Shown here: piece by piece, positions 53,555 through 62,653 of the stretch
How the letters are laid out: the number at the start of each line of letters is the position of its first letter
Numbering within the stretch: position 1 is the first letter of the stretch
Source: Desulfarculus baarsii DSM 2075
GTDB taxonomy: Bacteria > Desulfobacterota > Desulfarculia > Desulfarculales > Desulfarculaceae
Assembly: GCF_000143965.1 (NCBI RefSeq)
Contig: NC_014365.1
Span: 2,569,501-2,633,500, forward strand
Reading direction: 5' to 3'
DNA length: 64,000 bases
Notes under the pieces: generated by a model
Database searches by the model: none
Seen by the model: only the letters and a program-made list of their open reading frames with translations
What the model was told of the DNA's origin: nothing
Position numbers and translations under genes: made by a program

Positions 53555-56500
53555 ATGACGCCATCGTTTGTCCATCTGCACACCCACACCGCCTACAGCC
53601 TGCTCGACGGGGCCATCCGCCTGCCCGAGTTGATCAAGCGCACCGCCGAGTTGGGCATGAACGCCGTGGCCGTGACCGATCACGGCAACATGTTCGGCGC
53701 GCTCAATTTCTTCCAGCAGGCCAAAAAGGCCGGCCTCAAGCCGATCATCGGCTGCGAGGTCTACGTGGCCCCCGGCGATCGCCGCGACAAGGAGCACAGG
53801 CCCGGCCACGAGACGGCCTTTCACCTGGTGCTCTTGTGCAAAAATCTGGAGGGCTACCAAAATCTGGTGCGCCTGGTCAGCGCCGGCTTCACCGAAGGCT
53901 TCTATTACAAGCCGCGCATCGACATGGAGCTCTTGCGCCAGCACAACGGCGGGCTGATCGCCCTCAGCGCCTGCCTGGGCGGCCGGGTGCCCCATTATCT
54001 GCTGCGCGGAAACATCGACCAAGCCCTGGCCGCGGCCGAGGATATGGCCCAGACCATGGGCGAGGGCAACTTTTTCATCGAACTGCAAGACCATGGCCTG
54101 GTCGAGCAAAAGCAGGTCAACCCCGGCCTGCGCGAGATCGCCCAGCGTCTGGGCCTGGGCCTGGTCGTGACCAACGACTGCCATTTCCTGCGCCGCCAGG
54201 ACCACGAGGCCCACGACATTCTGCTGTGCATCCAGACCGGCAAGACCATCGCCGACGCCGAACGCATGACCATGTCGCCCGAGCTCTACTTCAAGTCGCC
54301 CGAGGAGATGGCCCTGCTCTTTCCCGACTGCCCCGAGGCCATGGCCAACACCATGGACATCGCCGCCCGCTGCGACCTGGACATCCCCCTGGGCCAACTG
54401 CGGTTTCCCCAATACCCGCTGCCCGAAGGCCAGTCGGCCGAGGATCAACTGACGCGCATGGCCCGTCGGGGCCTGGAGCGCCGCCTGGCCGAAATGGACG
54501 CCCGCGGCCTGAAGTTCGACCGCGATTTCTACAAAAAGCGCCTGGAATACGAAATCGACGTGCTGTTGCAGATGGGTTTCGCCGGCTATTTCCTGGTGGT
54601 CTCCGACTTCATTGTCTGGGCCAAGAGCCAGGGCATCCCGGTGGGGCCGGGGCGCGGCTCGGCCGCCGGCTCGCTGGTGGCCTACTCCATGCGCATCACC
54701 GACCTGGACCCCATCCGCTACGGGCTGATCTTCGAGCGCTTCCTGAACATCGAACGCAAGTCCATGCCCGACATCGACGTGGACTTCTGCTACAACCGCC
54801 GGCCCGAGGTGATCCAATACGTCACCGAGCGCTACGGATCGGACCACGTGGCCCAGATCATCACCTTCGGTTCGATGCTGGCCCGGGCGGTGATCCGCGA
54901 TGTGGGCCGGGCCATGAACGTGCCCTTTGGCGACGTGGACCAGATCGCCAAGTTGGTGCCCACGGCCCTGGGCATGACCCTGGACAAGGCCCTGGAGCAG
55001 GAGCCGCGCCTGGCCCAGCGCATCAAGGACGAGCCCCAGGTGGCCAAGCTGGTGCGCATCGCCAAGTCGCTGGAGGGCCTGCCGCGTCACGCCTCGACCC
55101 ACGCCGCCGGCGTGGTCATCGGCGACGTGCCGCTGGACCGGGTGGTGCCGCTCTATCGGGGGTCACAGGGCGAGTGCGTCACCCAGTTCGACATGAAGTG
55201 CGTGGAAAAGGCCGGGTTGATCAAGTTCGACTTTCTGGGCTTGCGGACGCTGACGGTCATCGACGTGGCCGTCAAGATGATCCGCCAGGGCCGCGACCCC
55301 AGCTTCGACATCGACGCCATCGACATGGACGACAAGGCCTCATACGAGCTGCTCAGTCGGGGCGACACCACCGGCGTGTTCCAGTTGGAGTCGTCGGGCA
55401 TGAAGGAGCTGCTGACCAAAATGCGGCCCGAGGTCTTCGAGGACGTCATTGCCCTGGTGGCCCTCTATCGGCCCGGCCCCTTGGAAAGCGGCATGGTCGA
55501 CGACTTCGTGGCCTGCAAGCACGGCGCGAAAAAGGTCTCCTACCCCCTGCCCCAGTTGGAGCCGGTGCTCAAGGAGACCTATGGCGTGATCGTCTATCAG
55601 GAGCAGGTGCAGGAGATCGCCCGCATCCTGGCCGGCTACTCGCTGGGCGAGGGCGACATCCTGCGCCGAGCCATGGGCAAAAAGGTGCCCGAGGTCATGG
55701 CCGCCCAGCGCGAGCGCTTTGTCTCGGGGGCCAAGGCCAACGGCGTCAGCGAGAAAAAGGCCGGCGAGATCTTCGACCTGATGGAAAAATTCGCCGGCTA
55801 TGGCTTCAACAAGAGCCACTCGGCGGCCTACGGATTGATCGCCTACCAGACGGCCTTTCTCAAGGCCCACTTCCCCCACGAGTTCATGGCCGCCCTGCTG
55901 ACCAGCGAGGTCAGCAACACCGACAAGATCATGCTGCACATCGCCGAGTGCCGCGATCAAAACCTCAAGGTGCTGCCGCCCGACATCAACCACTCCGGCC
56001 GCGAATTCACCGTCGACGACGACGCCATCCGCTTTGGCCTGGCGGCGGTGAAAAACGTAGGCGAGGGCGCGGTCGACGCCATCATCGAGGCCCGCCAGGA
56101 AAAGCCCTTCGAGGATATCTTCGACTTCTGCGAGCGGGTCAACCTGGCCAAGGTCAACCGGCGGGTGATCGAAAGCCTGATCAAGTGCGGGGCCTTTGAC
56201 TCGCTGGGGGCCCACCGCGCCCAGAACATGGCCGCCCTCGATGACGCCATGGAGCAGGGCCAAAAGCTGGGCCGCGACCGCGACGGCGGCCAGATCAACA
56301 TGTTCGCCGCCTTCAGCGAGGCCGCCGCCAGCGCCCGGCCGACCATGCCCGACGTGCCGCCTTGGCTGGAGGCCGACGCCCTGACCTACGAAAAGGAGGC
56401 CCTGGGTTTTTACATCACCGGACACCCGCTGGGCCGCTTTGCCGAGGACATCAAGCGGCTGGGCGTGCTGGACAGCGTGACCGTCCAGGCCGCAGCCGAC

Positions 56501-57013
56501 GGCATGAGCGTGCGCCTGGCCGGCCTGGCCACCGAGATCAAGGAAAAAATCACCAAAAAAGGCGACCGCATGGCCTTCGTGCGTCTGGAAGACCTCAAGG
56601 GCTCGCTGGAGTTGGTGGTCTTTCCCGACTGCTACGCCCAGAGCGTCGAACATTTGCGCGGCGACGAGCCGGTCTTGGTCAAGGGCGTGGTGGACAAAGA
56701 CGAGCGCGGCGTGAAAATCAAGGCCAGCAAGATCACGCCCCTGTCGGAGGCGGCCCGAACCATGACCACCCGCCTGCGCCTGCGTCTGCAAGCGCCCGGG
56801 CTGACCCGCGAGCAGTTGGTGGCCCTGCGCCAGACCCTGGAGCGCCACGGTGGTGGCTGCCGGGTGACCCTGCACCTGGGCGTGCCTGGCAAGGGCGAGG
56901 CCGTGCTGGCCCTGCCCGAGCGCTACCGCGTCGAGCCCAGCGCCGGCCTGCTGGAGCGCATCAACGAGCTGTTCGGCCACGGCGTGGTCGAGCCGGTCTT
57001 CGGCGGGGATTAA
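53555..57013 (+). CDS. dnaE: DNA polymerase III alpha subunit
   Basis: This 1152-aa polymerase has an N-terminal PHP domain (FVHLHTHTAYSLLDGAIRLP), the polymerase core (PVGPGRGSAAGSLVAYSM; catalytic Asp pair in MPDIDVDFCYNRRPEVIQYV; YQEQVQEIARILAGYSLGEG), a helix-hairpin-helix region and a C-terminal OB domain (VRLAGLATEIKEKITKKGDR). ATG 53555 has AAGGA about 5 bases upstream and begins MTPSFVHLH; ATG 53549 is close. It starts 41 bases after guaA. Its stop shares bases with the converging mqnD stop. Confidence 0.97.
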   Translation: MTPSFVHLHTHTAYSLLDGAIRLPELIKRTAELGMNAVAVTDHGNMFGALNFFQQAKKAGLKPIIGCEVYVAPGDRRDKEHRPGHETAFHLVLLCKNLEGYQNLVRLVSAGFTEGFYYKPRIDMELLRQHNGGLIALSACLGGRVPHYLLRGNIDQALAAAEDMAQTMGEGNFFIELQDHGLVEQKQVNPGLREIAQRLGLGLVVTNDCHFLRRQDHEAHDILLCIQTGKTIADAERMTMSPELYFKSPEEMALLFPDCPEAMANTMDIAARCDLDIPLGQLRFPQYPLPEGQSAEDQLTRMARRGLERRLAEMDARGLKFDRDFYKKRLEYEIDVLLQMGFAGYFLVVSDFIVWAKSQGIPVGPGRGSAAGSLVAYSMRITDLDPIRYGLIFERFLNIERKSMPDIDVDFCYNRRPEVIQYVTERYGSDHVAQIITFGSMLARAVIRDVGRAMNVPFGDVDQIAKLVPTALGMTLDKALEQEPRLAQRIKDEPQVAKLVRIAKSLEGLPRHASTHAAGVVIGDVPLDRVVPLYRGSQGECVTQFDMKCVEKAGLIKFDFLGLRTLTVIDVAVKMIRQGRDPSFDIDAIDMDDKASYELLSRGDTTGVFQLESSGMKELLTKMRPEVFEDVIALVALYRPGPLESGMVDDFVACKHGAKKVSYPLPQLEPVLKETYGVIVYQEQVQEIARILAGYSLGEGDILRRAMGKKVPEVMAAQRERFVSGAKANGVSEKKAGEIFDLMEKFAGYGFNKSHSAAYGLIAYQTAFLKAHFPHEFMAALLTSEVSNTDKIMLHIAECRDQNLKVLPPDINHSGREFTVDDDAIRFGLAAVKNVGEGAVDAIIEARQEKPFEDIFDFCERVNLAKVNRRVIESLIKCGAFDSLGAHRAQNMAALDDAMEQGQKLGRDRDGGQINMFAAFSEAAASARPTMPDVPPWLEADALTYEKEALGFYITGHPLGRFAEDIKRLGVLDSVTVQAAADGMSVRLAGLATEIKEKITKKGDRMAFVRLEDLKGSLELVVFPDCYAQSVEHLRGDEPVLVKGVVDKDERGVKIKASKITPLSEAARTMTTRLRLRLQAPGLTREQLVALRQTLERHGGGCRVTLHLGVPGKGEAVLALPERYRVEPSAGLLERINELFGHGVVEPVFGGD

Positions 57014-57846
57014 GTATCCAGGCCCAGCGGCCCGGCGGGCGGCGGCAACAGGCCGCTACCTCGCCCGCGGGCGAGCATCTCCTCCACGGCGGCCAGGCCT
57101 TCCGCGCCCAAGTCGGCGCTGAAATCGTTGACGTAGAGGGCGATATGCTGGCTGGTGACCTCGGGCGAAAGCTCCTGGGCGTGGGCCAGCACGAAGCCCT
57201 GGCTGGCCGCCGGATCACGCCAGGCGGCGCGCACGCTCGCGGCCAGGGCCAGCTCCAGCCGGCCGATCAGCTCCGGCCCCAGGTCGCGGCGGGCGGCGAT
57301 GCAGCCCAGGGGTATGGGCCGGCCGGTCTCCTGCTCCCACCACTGGCCCAAGTCCAGAATGCTTGTCAGGCCATATTGCTGATAGGTGAAACGGCCTTCG
57401 TGGATGACCAGCCCGGCGTCGAAACTGCCCGCCGCCACCGCCGGCATGACCTGGCTGAACTCCATGGGGCAAACCATTGGCCGCTGGCCCAAATAAAGGC
57501 TGAGCAACAGGTGGGCCGTGGTCATCCGACCGGGCACGGCCACCGTGGTCCTGGCCAGGCGCTCCGGGTCGAAGCCGGGCCGGGCCACCACCAGCGGCCC
57601 GCAGCCTCGGCCCAAGGCCGCGCCGGAACGCAACAAGGCGTAGTCGCCCAGCACGTGGCCCAGGGCGTGGAAACTCAGTTTGGTCAGCGGCAGATGGCCC
57701 CGCAAGGCCAGGTGGTTGAGGCGCTCCACATCGGCCATGAACGGCCGAATGTCCAGATCAAGCGGCCCGACCAGGCCGTTGACCAGGGCGTGAAAGGCAA
57801 AGGTGTCGTTGGGACAAGGCGAAAAGCCGAATTCCAGCACGCGCAT
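57010..57846 (-). CDS. mqnD: MqnD, 1,4-dihydroxy-6-naphthoate synthase
   Basis: MqnD acts in the futalosine route to menaquinone, turning cyclic dehypoxanthine futalosine into 1,4-dihydroxy-6-naphthoate. The 278-aa protein starts LEFGFSPCPNDTFAFHAL, has TKLSFHALGHVLGDYALLRS and GLVIHEGRFTYQQYGL, typical of the family. ATG 57846 follows GGAGG by 10 bases. The neighbouring mqnB confirms the pathway; mqnA, mqnC and mqnE are not in the window. Confidence 0.92.
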   Translation of the reverse strand: MRVLEFGFSPCPNDTFAFHALVNGLVGPLDLDIRPFMADVERLNHLALRGHLPLTKLSFHALGHVLGDYALLRSGAALGRGCGPLVVARPGFDPERLARTTVAVPGRMTTAHLLLSLYLGQRPMVCPMEFSQVMPAVAAGSFDAGLVIHEGRFTYQQYGLTSILDLGQWWEQETGRPIPLGCIAARRDLGPELIGRLELALAASVRAAWRDPAASQGFVLAHAQELSPEVTSQHIALYVNDFSADLGAEGLAAVEEMLARGRGSGLLPPPAGPLGLDT

Positions 57847-57851
57847 CGTTT

Positions 57852-58541
57852 TCAAGCCTCCGCCATGGCCAGCAACGCGCGTTGGGCCGCTTCAGCGCCC
57901 AGGGCCACGTCCAGCTCGCGTTGGCCGGCGATGTTGCTGACCCCGCGCAGCGCCGCGAAGGGTCGGCCATAGTGGGCCGCCACCTGGGCCACGGCGGCGG
58001 CCTCCATCTCTTCGATCCGCGCGCCCCAGCGGGCGGCCGTCGCCTGGGCCGTGGCCGCGTCGCCGCTGATGCGCCCCACCGTGGCGAAAATCACGCGCGG
58101 CAAATTCGGTGTCCCGGCAGCCAGGCGGTCATTAAGCGCCGCGTCACAGGGCAGATGGTTGTAGAGCGGCGCGCCGGTGGCGTCTTGACCCACGGGGATG
58201 CCCACCTTGGCGATGTCGTGCAGATGGCCGCCGGCGGCCACGCCCAGATCGGCGTTGACGACCTGGCTGGCCAAGGCCGCCTGGCCCGGCGCCAGGCCCG
58301 AATCGGCGTAGGCCCCGGCGCAGCCGATGTTGATCAGGCCGCTGGCCCGGGGAAAGGCCTCCAGCGTGGCGCTGACGGCCTGGGCGGCGTTGACCAGGCC
58401 CATGCCCGTCAGCACCAGCAAGGCGTCCTCACCGCCCAGGCGGCCCCGAAAAACCGGCCGGCCGCCCACCACGCCCACGGGCTCCATGAGCGCCATGAGC
58501 AGCCGGGCCTCGGCGGCCATGGCCACGCTGACGATCAGCAC
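57852..58541 (-). CDS. mqnB: MqnB, futalosine hydrolase
   Basis: This 229-aa nucleosidase of the MTA/SAH family has LLVLTGMGLVNAAQAVSATL, GLINIGCAGAYADSGLAPGQ, IEEMEAAAVAQVAAHYGRP and LRGVSNIAGQRE. It removes hypoxanthine from futalosine in menaquinone synthesis. The pairing with mqnD, 5 bases away, favours MqnB over a general MTA/SAH nucleosidase. Its start overlaps the tetR stop by 7 bases. Confidence 0.9.
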   Translation of the reverse strand: MLIVSVAMAAEARLLMALMEPVGVVGGRPVFRGRLGGEDALLVLTGMGLVNAAQAVSATLEAFPRASGLINIGCAGAYADSGLAPGQAALASQVVNADLGVAAGGHLHDIAKVGIPVGQDATGAPLYNHLPCDAALNDRLAAGTPNLPRVIFATVGRISGDAATAQATAARWGARIEEMEAAAVAQVAAHYGRPFAALRGVSNIAGQRELDVALGAEAAQRALLAMAEA

Positions 58542-59185
58542 GGCCGCGCCCCCAGGCCCGCGAGCAGGGTTTCGACCACCACCGCCGCCTTGTCGGCGGC
58601 CAGCTCGTGGCCGGCGGCGAACAGGCCCAAACCGCCGTCCAGGTGCTCCTGGCTGTGGGCCACCAAAAAGCGCTCCAACACGGCGTCGAGCACGAAGACC
58701 GCCGCCTCCAGGTTCAGCCCCGGCCGCAACTCGCCGGCCCGGGCGGCGTCTTCAAGCAGATCCAGCATGTATTGCCGCGAAAAGGCGCGCACCGCCGCCA
58801 GCATCTCGCCGCGAAAGGGCGCGCCGTCCTCGAACATGATGCGCAGATATAGCTGAAACAGCCGTGGCTGGCCCTGGATCAAGGCCAGGCCAGCCGCCAG
58901 GCTTTGCAGCAGGCGGCTGGCCAAGTCCTGGCCCTGGCTGGCCCCGCGCACCTGGCGCAGCAGCTCGACCACCAACTCCACCGCGTGGTTGAACACCGCG
59001 CGAAAGAGCCCGGCCTTATCGCCAAAATATTGAAAAATCGATCCTTTGGATATGCCTAGCTTGGCCACCAGCGCGTTGAGCGAGGCCCCGCCATAGCCGC
59101 CGGCGGCAAACTCGTCCAGCGCGCCATCCAGGATGCGCCGCCGTTTTTCGGCCGGCAGGTTCTGAAAGGTGGACGAGGCGGTCAT
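58535..59185 (-). CDS. TetR family transcriptional regulator
   Basis: The 216-aa protein has a TetR N-terminal DNA-binding domain at about residues 12-60 (RRRILDGALDEFAAGGYGGA, SLNALVAKLGISKGSIFQYF) and a variable ligand domain. It is packed between nusB (4-base gap) and mqnB (7-base overlap) in one transcriptional direction. It could respond to a redox or quinone-related ligand and control mqnBD, but no operator is visible; that link is inference. Confidence 0.88.
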   Translation of the reverse strand: MTASSTFQNLPAEKRRRILDGALDEFAAGGYGGASLNALVAKLGISKGSIFQYFGDKAGLFRAVFNHAVELVVELLRQVRGASQGQDLASRLLQSLAAGLALIQGQPRLFQLYLRIMFEDGAPFRGEMLAAVRAFSRQYMLDLLEDAARAGELRPGLNLEAAVFVLDAVLERFLVAHSQEHLDGGLGLFAAGHELAADKAAVVVETLLAGLGARPC

Positions 59186-59189
59186 GGCC

Positions 59190-59618
59190 CTAACCAGCCG
59201 GCGCGCCGGCGGCCGGCTTGGCGTTGATCAGCGAATCCAGCACGCCGTTGATGAACGAACACGAACAATCCTCGGCGTAGCGCTTGGAGAGATCCAGGGC
59301 CTCGCTGATGGCCGCCTTGGGCGGCACGGGCTGGGGCGCCAGGTAGATCTCGTAGCAGGCCAGGCGCAAAATGTTGCGGTCGACCCAGGACATGCGCTCG
59401 ACCCGCCATTTGCGGCTGACACGATTGAGCATCTCGTCGATGCGCCGGCGGTTTTGCTCCACGCCCAGCACAAGCTGGCGCGTATAGGCAAAAAGCTTTT
59501 CCGGCGCGGCGAAGTTTTCGGCGAACACCGTCAGCGCCGCCTCGGCGTCCTGGTCGCCGTGCTCCATCTGGTAGAGCACTTTCAACGCCAGTTCGCGGCT
59601 GAGACTTCGATCTCCCAC
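59190..59618 (-). CDS. nusB: NusB, transcription antitermination factor
   Basis: This 142-aa protein has the NusB fold motifs SRELALKVLYQMEHGD, SWVDRNILRLACYEIYLA, PPKAAISEALDLSKRYAEDC and SFINGVLDSLI. With NusE it binds boxA RNA in rRNA antitermination. The start is GTG 59618. ribH ends 9 bases upstream, the common rib-nusB arrangement. Confidence 0.94.
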   Translation of the reverse strand: MGDRSLSRELALKVLYQMEHGDQDAEAALTVFAENFAAPEKLFAYTRQLVLGVEQNRRRIDEMLNRVSRKWRVERMSWVDRNILRLACYEIYLAPQPVPPKAAISEALDLSKRYAEDCSCSFINGVLDSLINAKPAAGAPAG

Positions 59619-59627
59619 GGCGACCGA

Positions 59628-60092
<465 letters not shown>

Positions 60093-60105
60093 GAACCCGC
60101 TCCTT

Positions 60106-61317
60106 TTAATCCTTGTCGGCCATGTGCAGCAGATGGCCCATTTTGACGCATTTGGTGCGCAGATAGCGCTCATTTTCGGGGCAGGCGGCGATCTCCAGAG
60201 GCACGCGCTCCACCATCGACAGGCCATAGCCTTCCAGGCCGACCATCTTTTTGGGGTTGTTGGTCATCAGGCGCATCTTGCGCACGCCCAGATCGGCCAG
60301 AATCTGCGCGCCGATGCCATAGTCGCGCAGGTCGGCGGCAAAGCCCAGGGCCTCGTTGGCCTCGACGGTGTCGCAGCCGCCGTCTTGCAGGGCGTAGGCC
60401 TTGAGTTTGTTCATCAGGCCGATGCCCCGACCCTCCTGGCGCATGTAGAGCAACACGCCACAGCCCTCGTCGTTGATCATCTGCAGGGCCTTGGCCAGTT
60501 GATCACCGCAGTCGCAGCGCCGCGAATGAAAGGTGTCGCCGGTCAGGCATTCGGAGTGCACGCGCACCAATGTCGGCTTTTCGGGGTCGATCTGGCCCTT
60601 GATCAGAGCCACGTGCTCGGCGTCGTCAACGTCGTTGGTGTAACCGATGGCCCGAAACTCGCCAAAGGCCGTGGGCAAGGCCACATCGGCCTCGCGGTGG
60701 ACAAAGGACTCGTTGCGCATGCGATAGGAGATCAGATCGGCGATGCTGACGATCTTGAGGTTTTGCTCGGCGGCGAAGCGCTCCAGGTCGGGCAGGCGCG
60801 ACATCGTGCCGTCCTCGTTCATCACCTCGCAGATCACGCCGGCCGGGGTCAGGCCGGCCAGGCGGGCCAGGTCCACCGAGCCTTCGGTCTGGCCGGTGCG
60901 CACCAACACGCCGCCGCGCCGAGCGCGCAGCGGAAAGACGTGCCCCGGGCTGACCACGTCCTTGGGTCCGGACTTGGGATCGACGGCCACCTTGATGGTG
61001 TGGGCGCGGTCGGCGGCCGAGATGCCCGTGGTCACGCCGCAGCGCGCCTCGATGCTGACGGTGAAAGCCGTCTCGAAGGGCGATTCGTTGTCGCGCACCA
61101 TCATGCGCAGGCCCAGCCGCTCGACCATGTCGGGCGTCAGGCTCAGGCAGATCAGGCCCCGGCCGTATTTGGCCATGTAGTTGATGGCCTCGGGCGTGAC
61201 CATCTCGGCGGCCATGGTCAGATCGCCTTCGTTCTCGCGGTCCTCGTCGTCGACCAGGATGACCATTTTGCCCTGGCGGATATCTTCGATGGCCTCTTGG
61301 ATGGTGGCCAATGGCAT
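60106..61317 (-). CDS. ribBA: RibBA, DHBP synthase/GTP cyclohydrolase II
   Basis: This 403-aa fused enzyme supplies both riboflavin precursors. The RibB half has [20 protein letters not shown] and [16 protein letters not shown]; the RibA half has [20 protein letters not shown] with zinc Cys residues, then [23 protein letters not shown] 61317 has AAGGAG about 7 bases upstream. Both active sites look complete. Confidence 0.96.
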   Translation of the reverse strand: MPLATIQEAIEDIRQGKMVILVDDEDRENEGDLTMAAEMVTPEAINYMAKYGRGLICLSLTPDMVERLGLRMMVRDNESPFETAFTVSIEARCGVTTGISAADRAHTIKVAVDPKSGPKDVVSPGHVFPLRARRGGVLVRTGQTEGSVDLARLAGLTPAGVICEVMNEDGTMSRLPDLERFAAEQNLKIVSIADLISYRMRNESFVHREADVALPTAFGEFRAIGYTNDVDDAEHVALIKGQIDPEKPTLVRVHSECLTGDTFHSRRCDCGDQLAKALQMINDEGCGVLLYMRQEGRGIGLMNKLKAYALQDGGCDTVEANEALGFAADLRDYGIGAQILADLGVRKMRLMTNNPKKMVGLEGYGLSMVERVPLEIAACPENERYLRTKCVKMGHLLHMADKD

Positions 61318-61358
61318 TTCAACGCTCCTTGGCGCGTCGCCGGATGCTTGGCCGCCTT

Positions 61359-61859
61359 TCACGGCTGGCCCGGCGGCCGCGTTTCGTATAACTGTTCGAT
61401 GATGCTCGCGCCCCACTGATGTAGGGCGTGTTCCTTGGCCAGATAAAAACCGGCCCGCGTGTAAAGCGCCTTGGCCGCCTCCAGGCCCCGGAAGGTGTAA
61501 AGATACACCCGCGCGGGGCCCGGCTCCAGGGCCAAACGCACGGCCCGCTCCAGCAGCGCCGGCCCCAGGCCGCCGCCGCGCCACGGCCGGTCGACGATGA
61601 ACCAGCGCAGGCGCAGGCCCGGCTCGCCGGCGGCGTGGTCCACCGCCAGCGCCCCGGCCAGCTCCGGCCCGCGCCAGGCCGAAAGCAGCACGTCGCGCCC
61701 CGGTTGGAAGCGCTCGACGAACTCGGCCAGTTGGCTGGCCACCTGGGCCTCGAAGCTGTGATCAAAGCCCCAGGCGTGGTGATAATACTCGGCGTGCAGC
61801 CTGGTCAGCGCGCCGATCAGTCCCGGCCGATAGCCCTGGCGCAGCTCCAGGCCATCCAT
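61359..61859 (-). CDS. GNAT family N-acetyltransferase
   Basis: The protein is about 166 aa. It carries the GNAT core: [20 protein letters not shown] (motif A, acetyl-CoA loop with RGGGLG), [10 protein letters not shown] and [17 protein letters not shown]. The substrate is unknown. It interrupts the rib operon between ribE and ribBA, on the same strand with short gaps. ATG 61859 is used; GTG 61874, directly after the ribE stop, is an alternative start. Confidence 0.85.
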   Translation of the reverse strand: MDGLELRQGYRPGLIGALTRLHAEYYHHAWGFDHSFEAQVASQLAEFVERFQPGRDVLLSAWRGPELAGALAVDHAAGEPGLRLRWFIVDRPWRGGGLGPALLERAVRLALEPGPARVYLYTFRGLEAAKALYTRAGFYLAKEHALHQWGASIIEQLYETRPPGQP

Positions 61860-61874
61860 GCCGGTCGGGCCCAC

Positions 61875-62534
61875 TTAAAACCCGGCCCGCGCCAGGGCGT
61901 CCAGGGACAGCCCCGGCGCTGGGCCGTCGGCTCGAGCGGGCGCGGCGTCGCGGCCCATGAGCCGGGCCACGTACTTGCCGATCAGGTCGGTTTCGATGTT
62001 GACCACATCGCCTGGGCGCAGCAGGCTGAGGGTGGTCTCGCGCCAGGTGTGGGGGATGATGTTTAGCGCGAAACGGTCGTCCCAGACCTGGTTGACCGTC
62101 AGGCTCACGCCATCGACGGTGACCGAGCCCTTTTCCACCACCAGGCGCATGTGCTCGGCCGGGATGGCGATTTCCAGATGCTGGGAGCCGCCCCGCGGCG
62201 CGATCAGCGTCACCCGGCCCAGGCAGTCCACGTGACCGCTGACCAGGTGTCCGCCCAGGCGATCGCCCAGTTGCATGGCCCGCTCCAGGTTGACCGCGTC
62301 CCCGGCCCGCAGCCCGCCCAGTTTGGTGCGCGCAAGCGACTCGGCCGAGACGTCCACGTCAAAGCCGTCGCCGCCCAGGCCGGTGACGGTCAGGCAGGCG
62401 CCCAGCACGGCGATGGATTCGCCCAGCACCGTCCGCGCCGCGTCCCACGGCGGACGGATGCGCAACACCGCGTCGGGGCCCTTGCGCTCGATGCGCCCGA
62501 TGGCCCCCAGCCCTTCCACAAGACCGGTGAACAT
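61875..62534 (-). CDS. ribE: RibE (RibC), riboflavin synthase alpha chain
   Basis: This 219-aa enzyme makes riboflavin from two lumazine molecules. It has the two tandem lumazine-binding repeats: MFTGLVEGLGAIG and AVLGACLTVTGLGGDGFDVD, then GGHLVSGHVDCLGRVTL and VDGVSLTVNQVWDDRFALNI. The start at MFTGLVEG is the family start. A terminator-like hairpin lies just upstream. Confidence 0.95.
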   Translation of the reverse strand: MFTGLVEGLGAIGRIERKGPDAVLRIRPPWDAARTVLGESIAVLGACLTVTGLGGDGFDVDVSAESLARTKLGGLRAGDAVNLERAMQLGDRLGGHLVSGHVDCLGRVTLIAPRGGSQHLEIAIPAEHMRLVVEKGSVTVDGVSLTVNQVWDDRFALNIIPHTWRETTLSLLRPGDVVNIETDLIGKYVARLMGRDAAPARADGPAPGLSLDALARAGF

Positions 62535-62548
62535 GATTTGGCCTCGCC

Positions 62549-62583
62549 CTCTCCAAAAAAGCGGCCCACCCCGCCGGCGGGCC
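62549..62583 (-). terminator. Terminator-like hairpin in the ribE leader
   Basis: On the minus strand GGCCC and GGGCC flank the palindromic CCGCCGGCGG and are followed by GCTTTTTT, then GGAGAGGG. It lies inside the 119-bp ribD-ribE gap, 21-50 bases before ribE. It may end ribD transcripts in part or act as an attenuator. I saw no FMN riboswitch core next to it. Confidence 0.5.
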
Positions 62584-62653
62584 TGATGCGCACGGATTAA
62601 AATGTAATCATCGGCACAAGCCGGCGCAAGGCGCGGCCGGCAAAAGCGGCTTT

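Noticed and set aside
62535-62653. FMN riboswitch in front of ribE
   Set aside because: The conserved FMN aptamer segments are not visible; only a hairpin with a T run is present.
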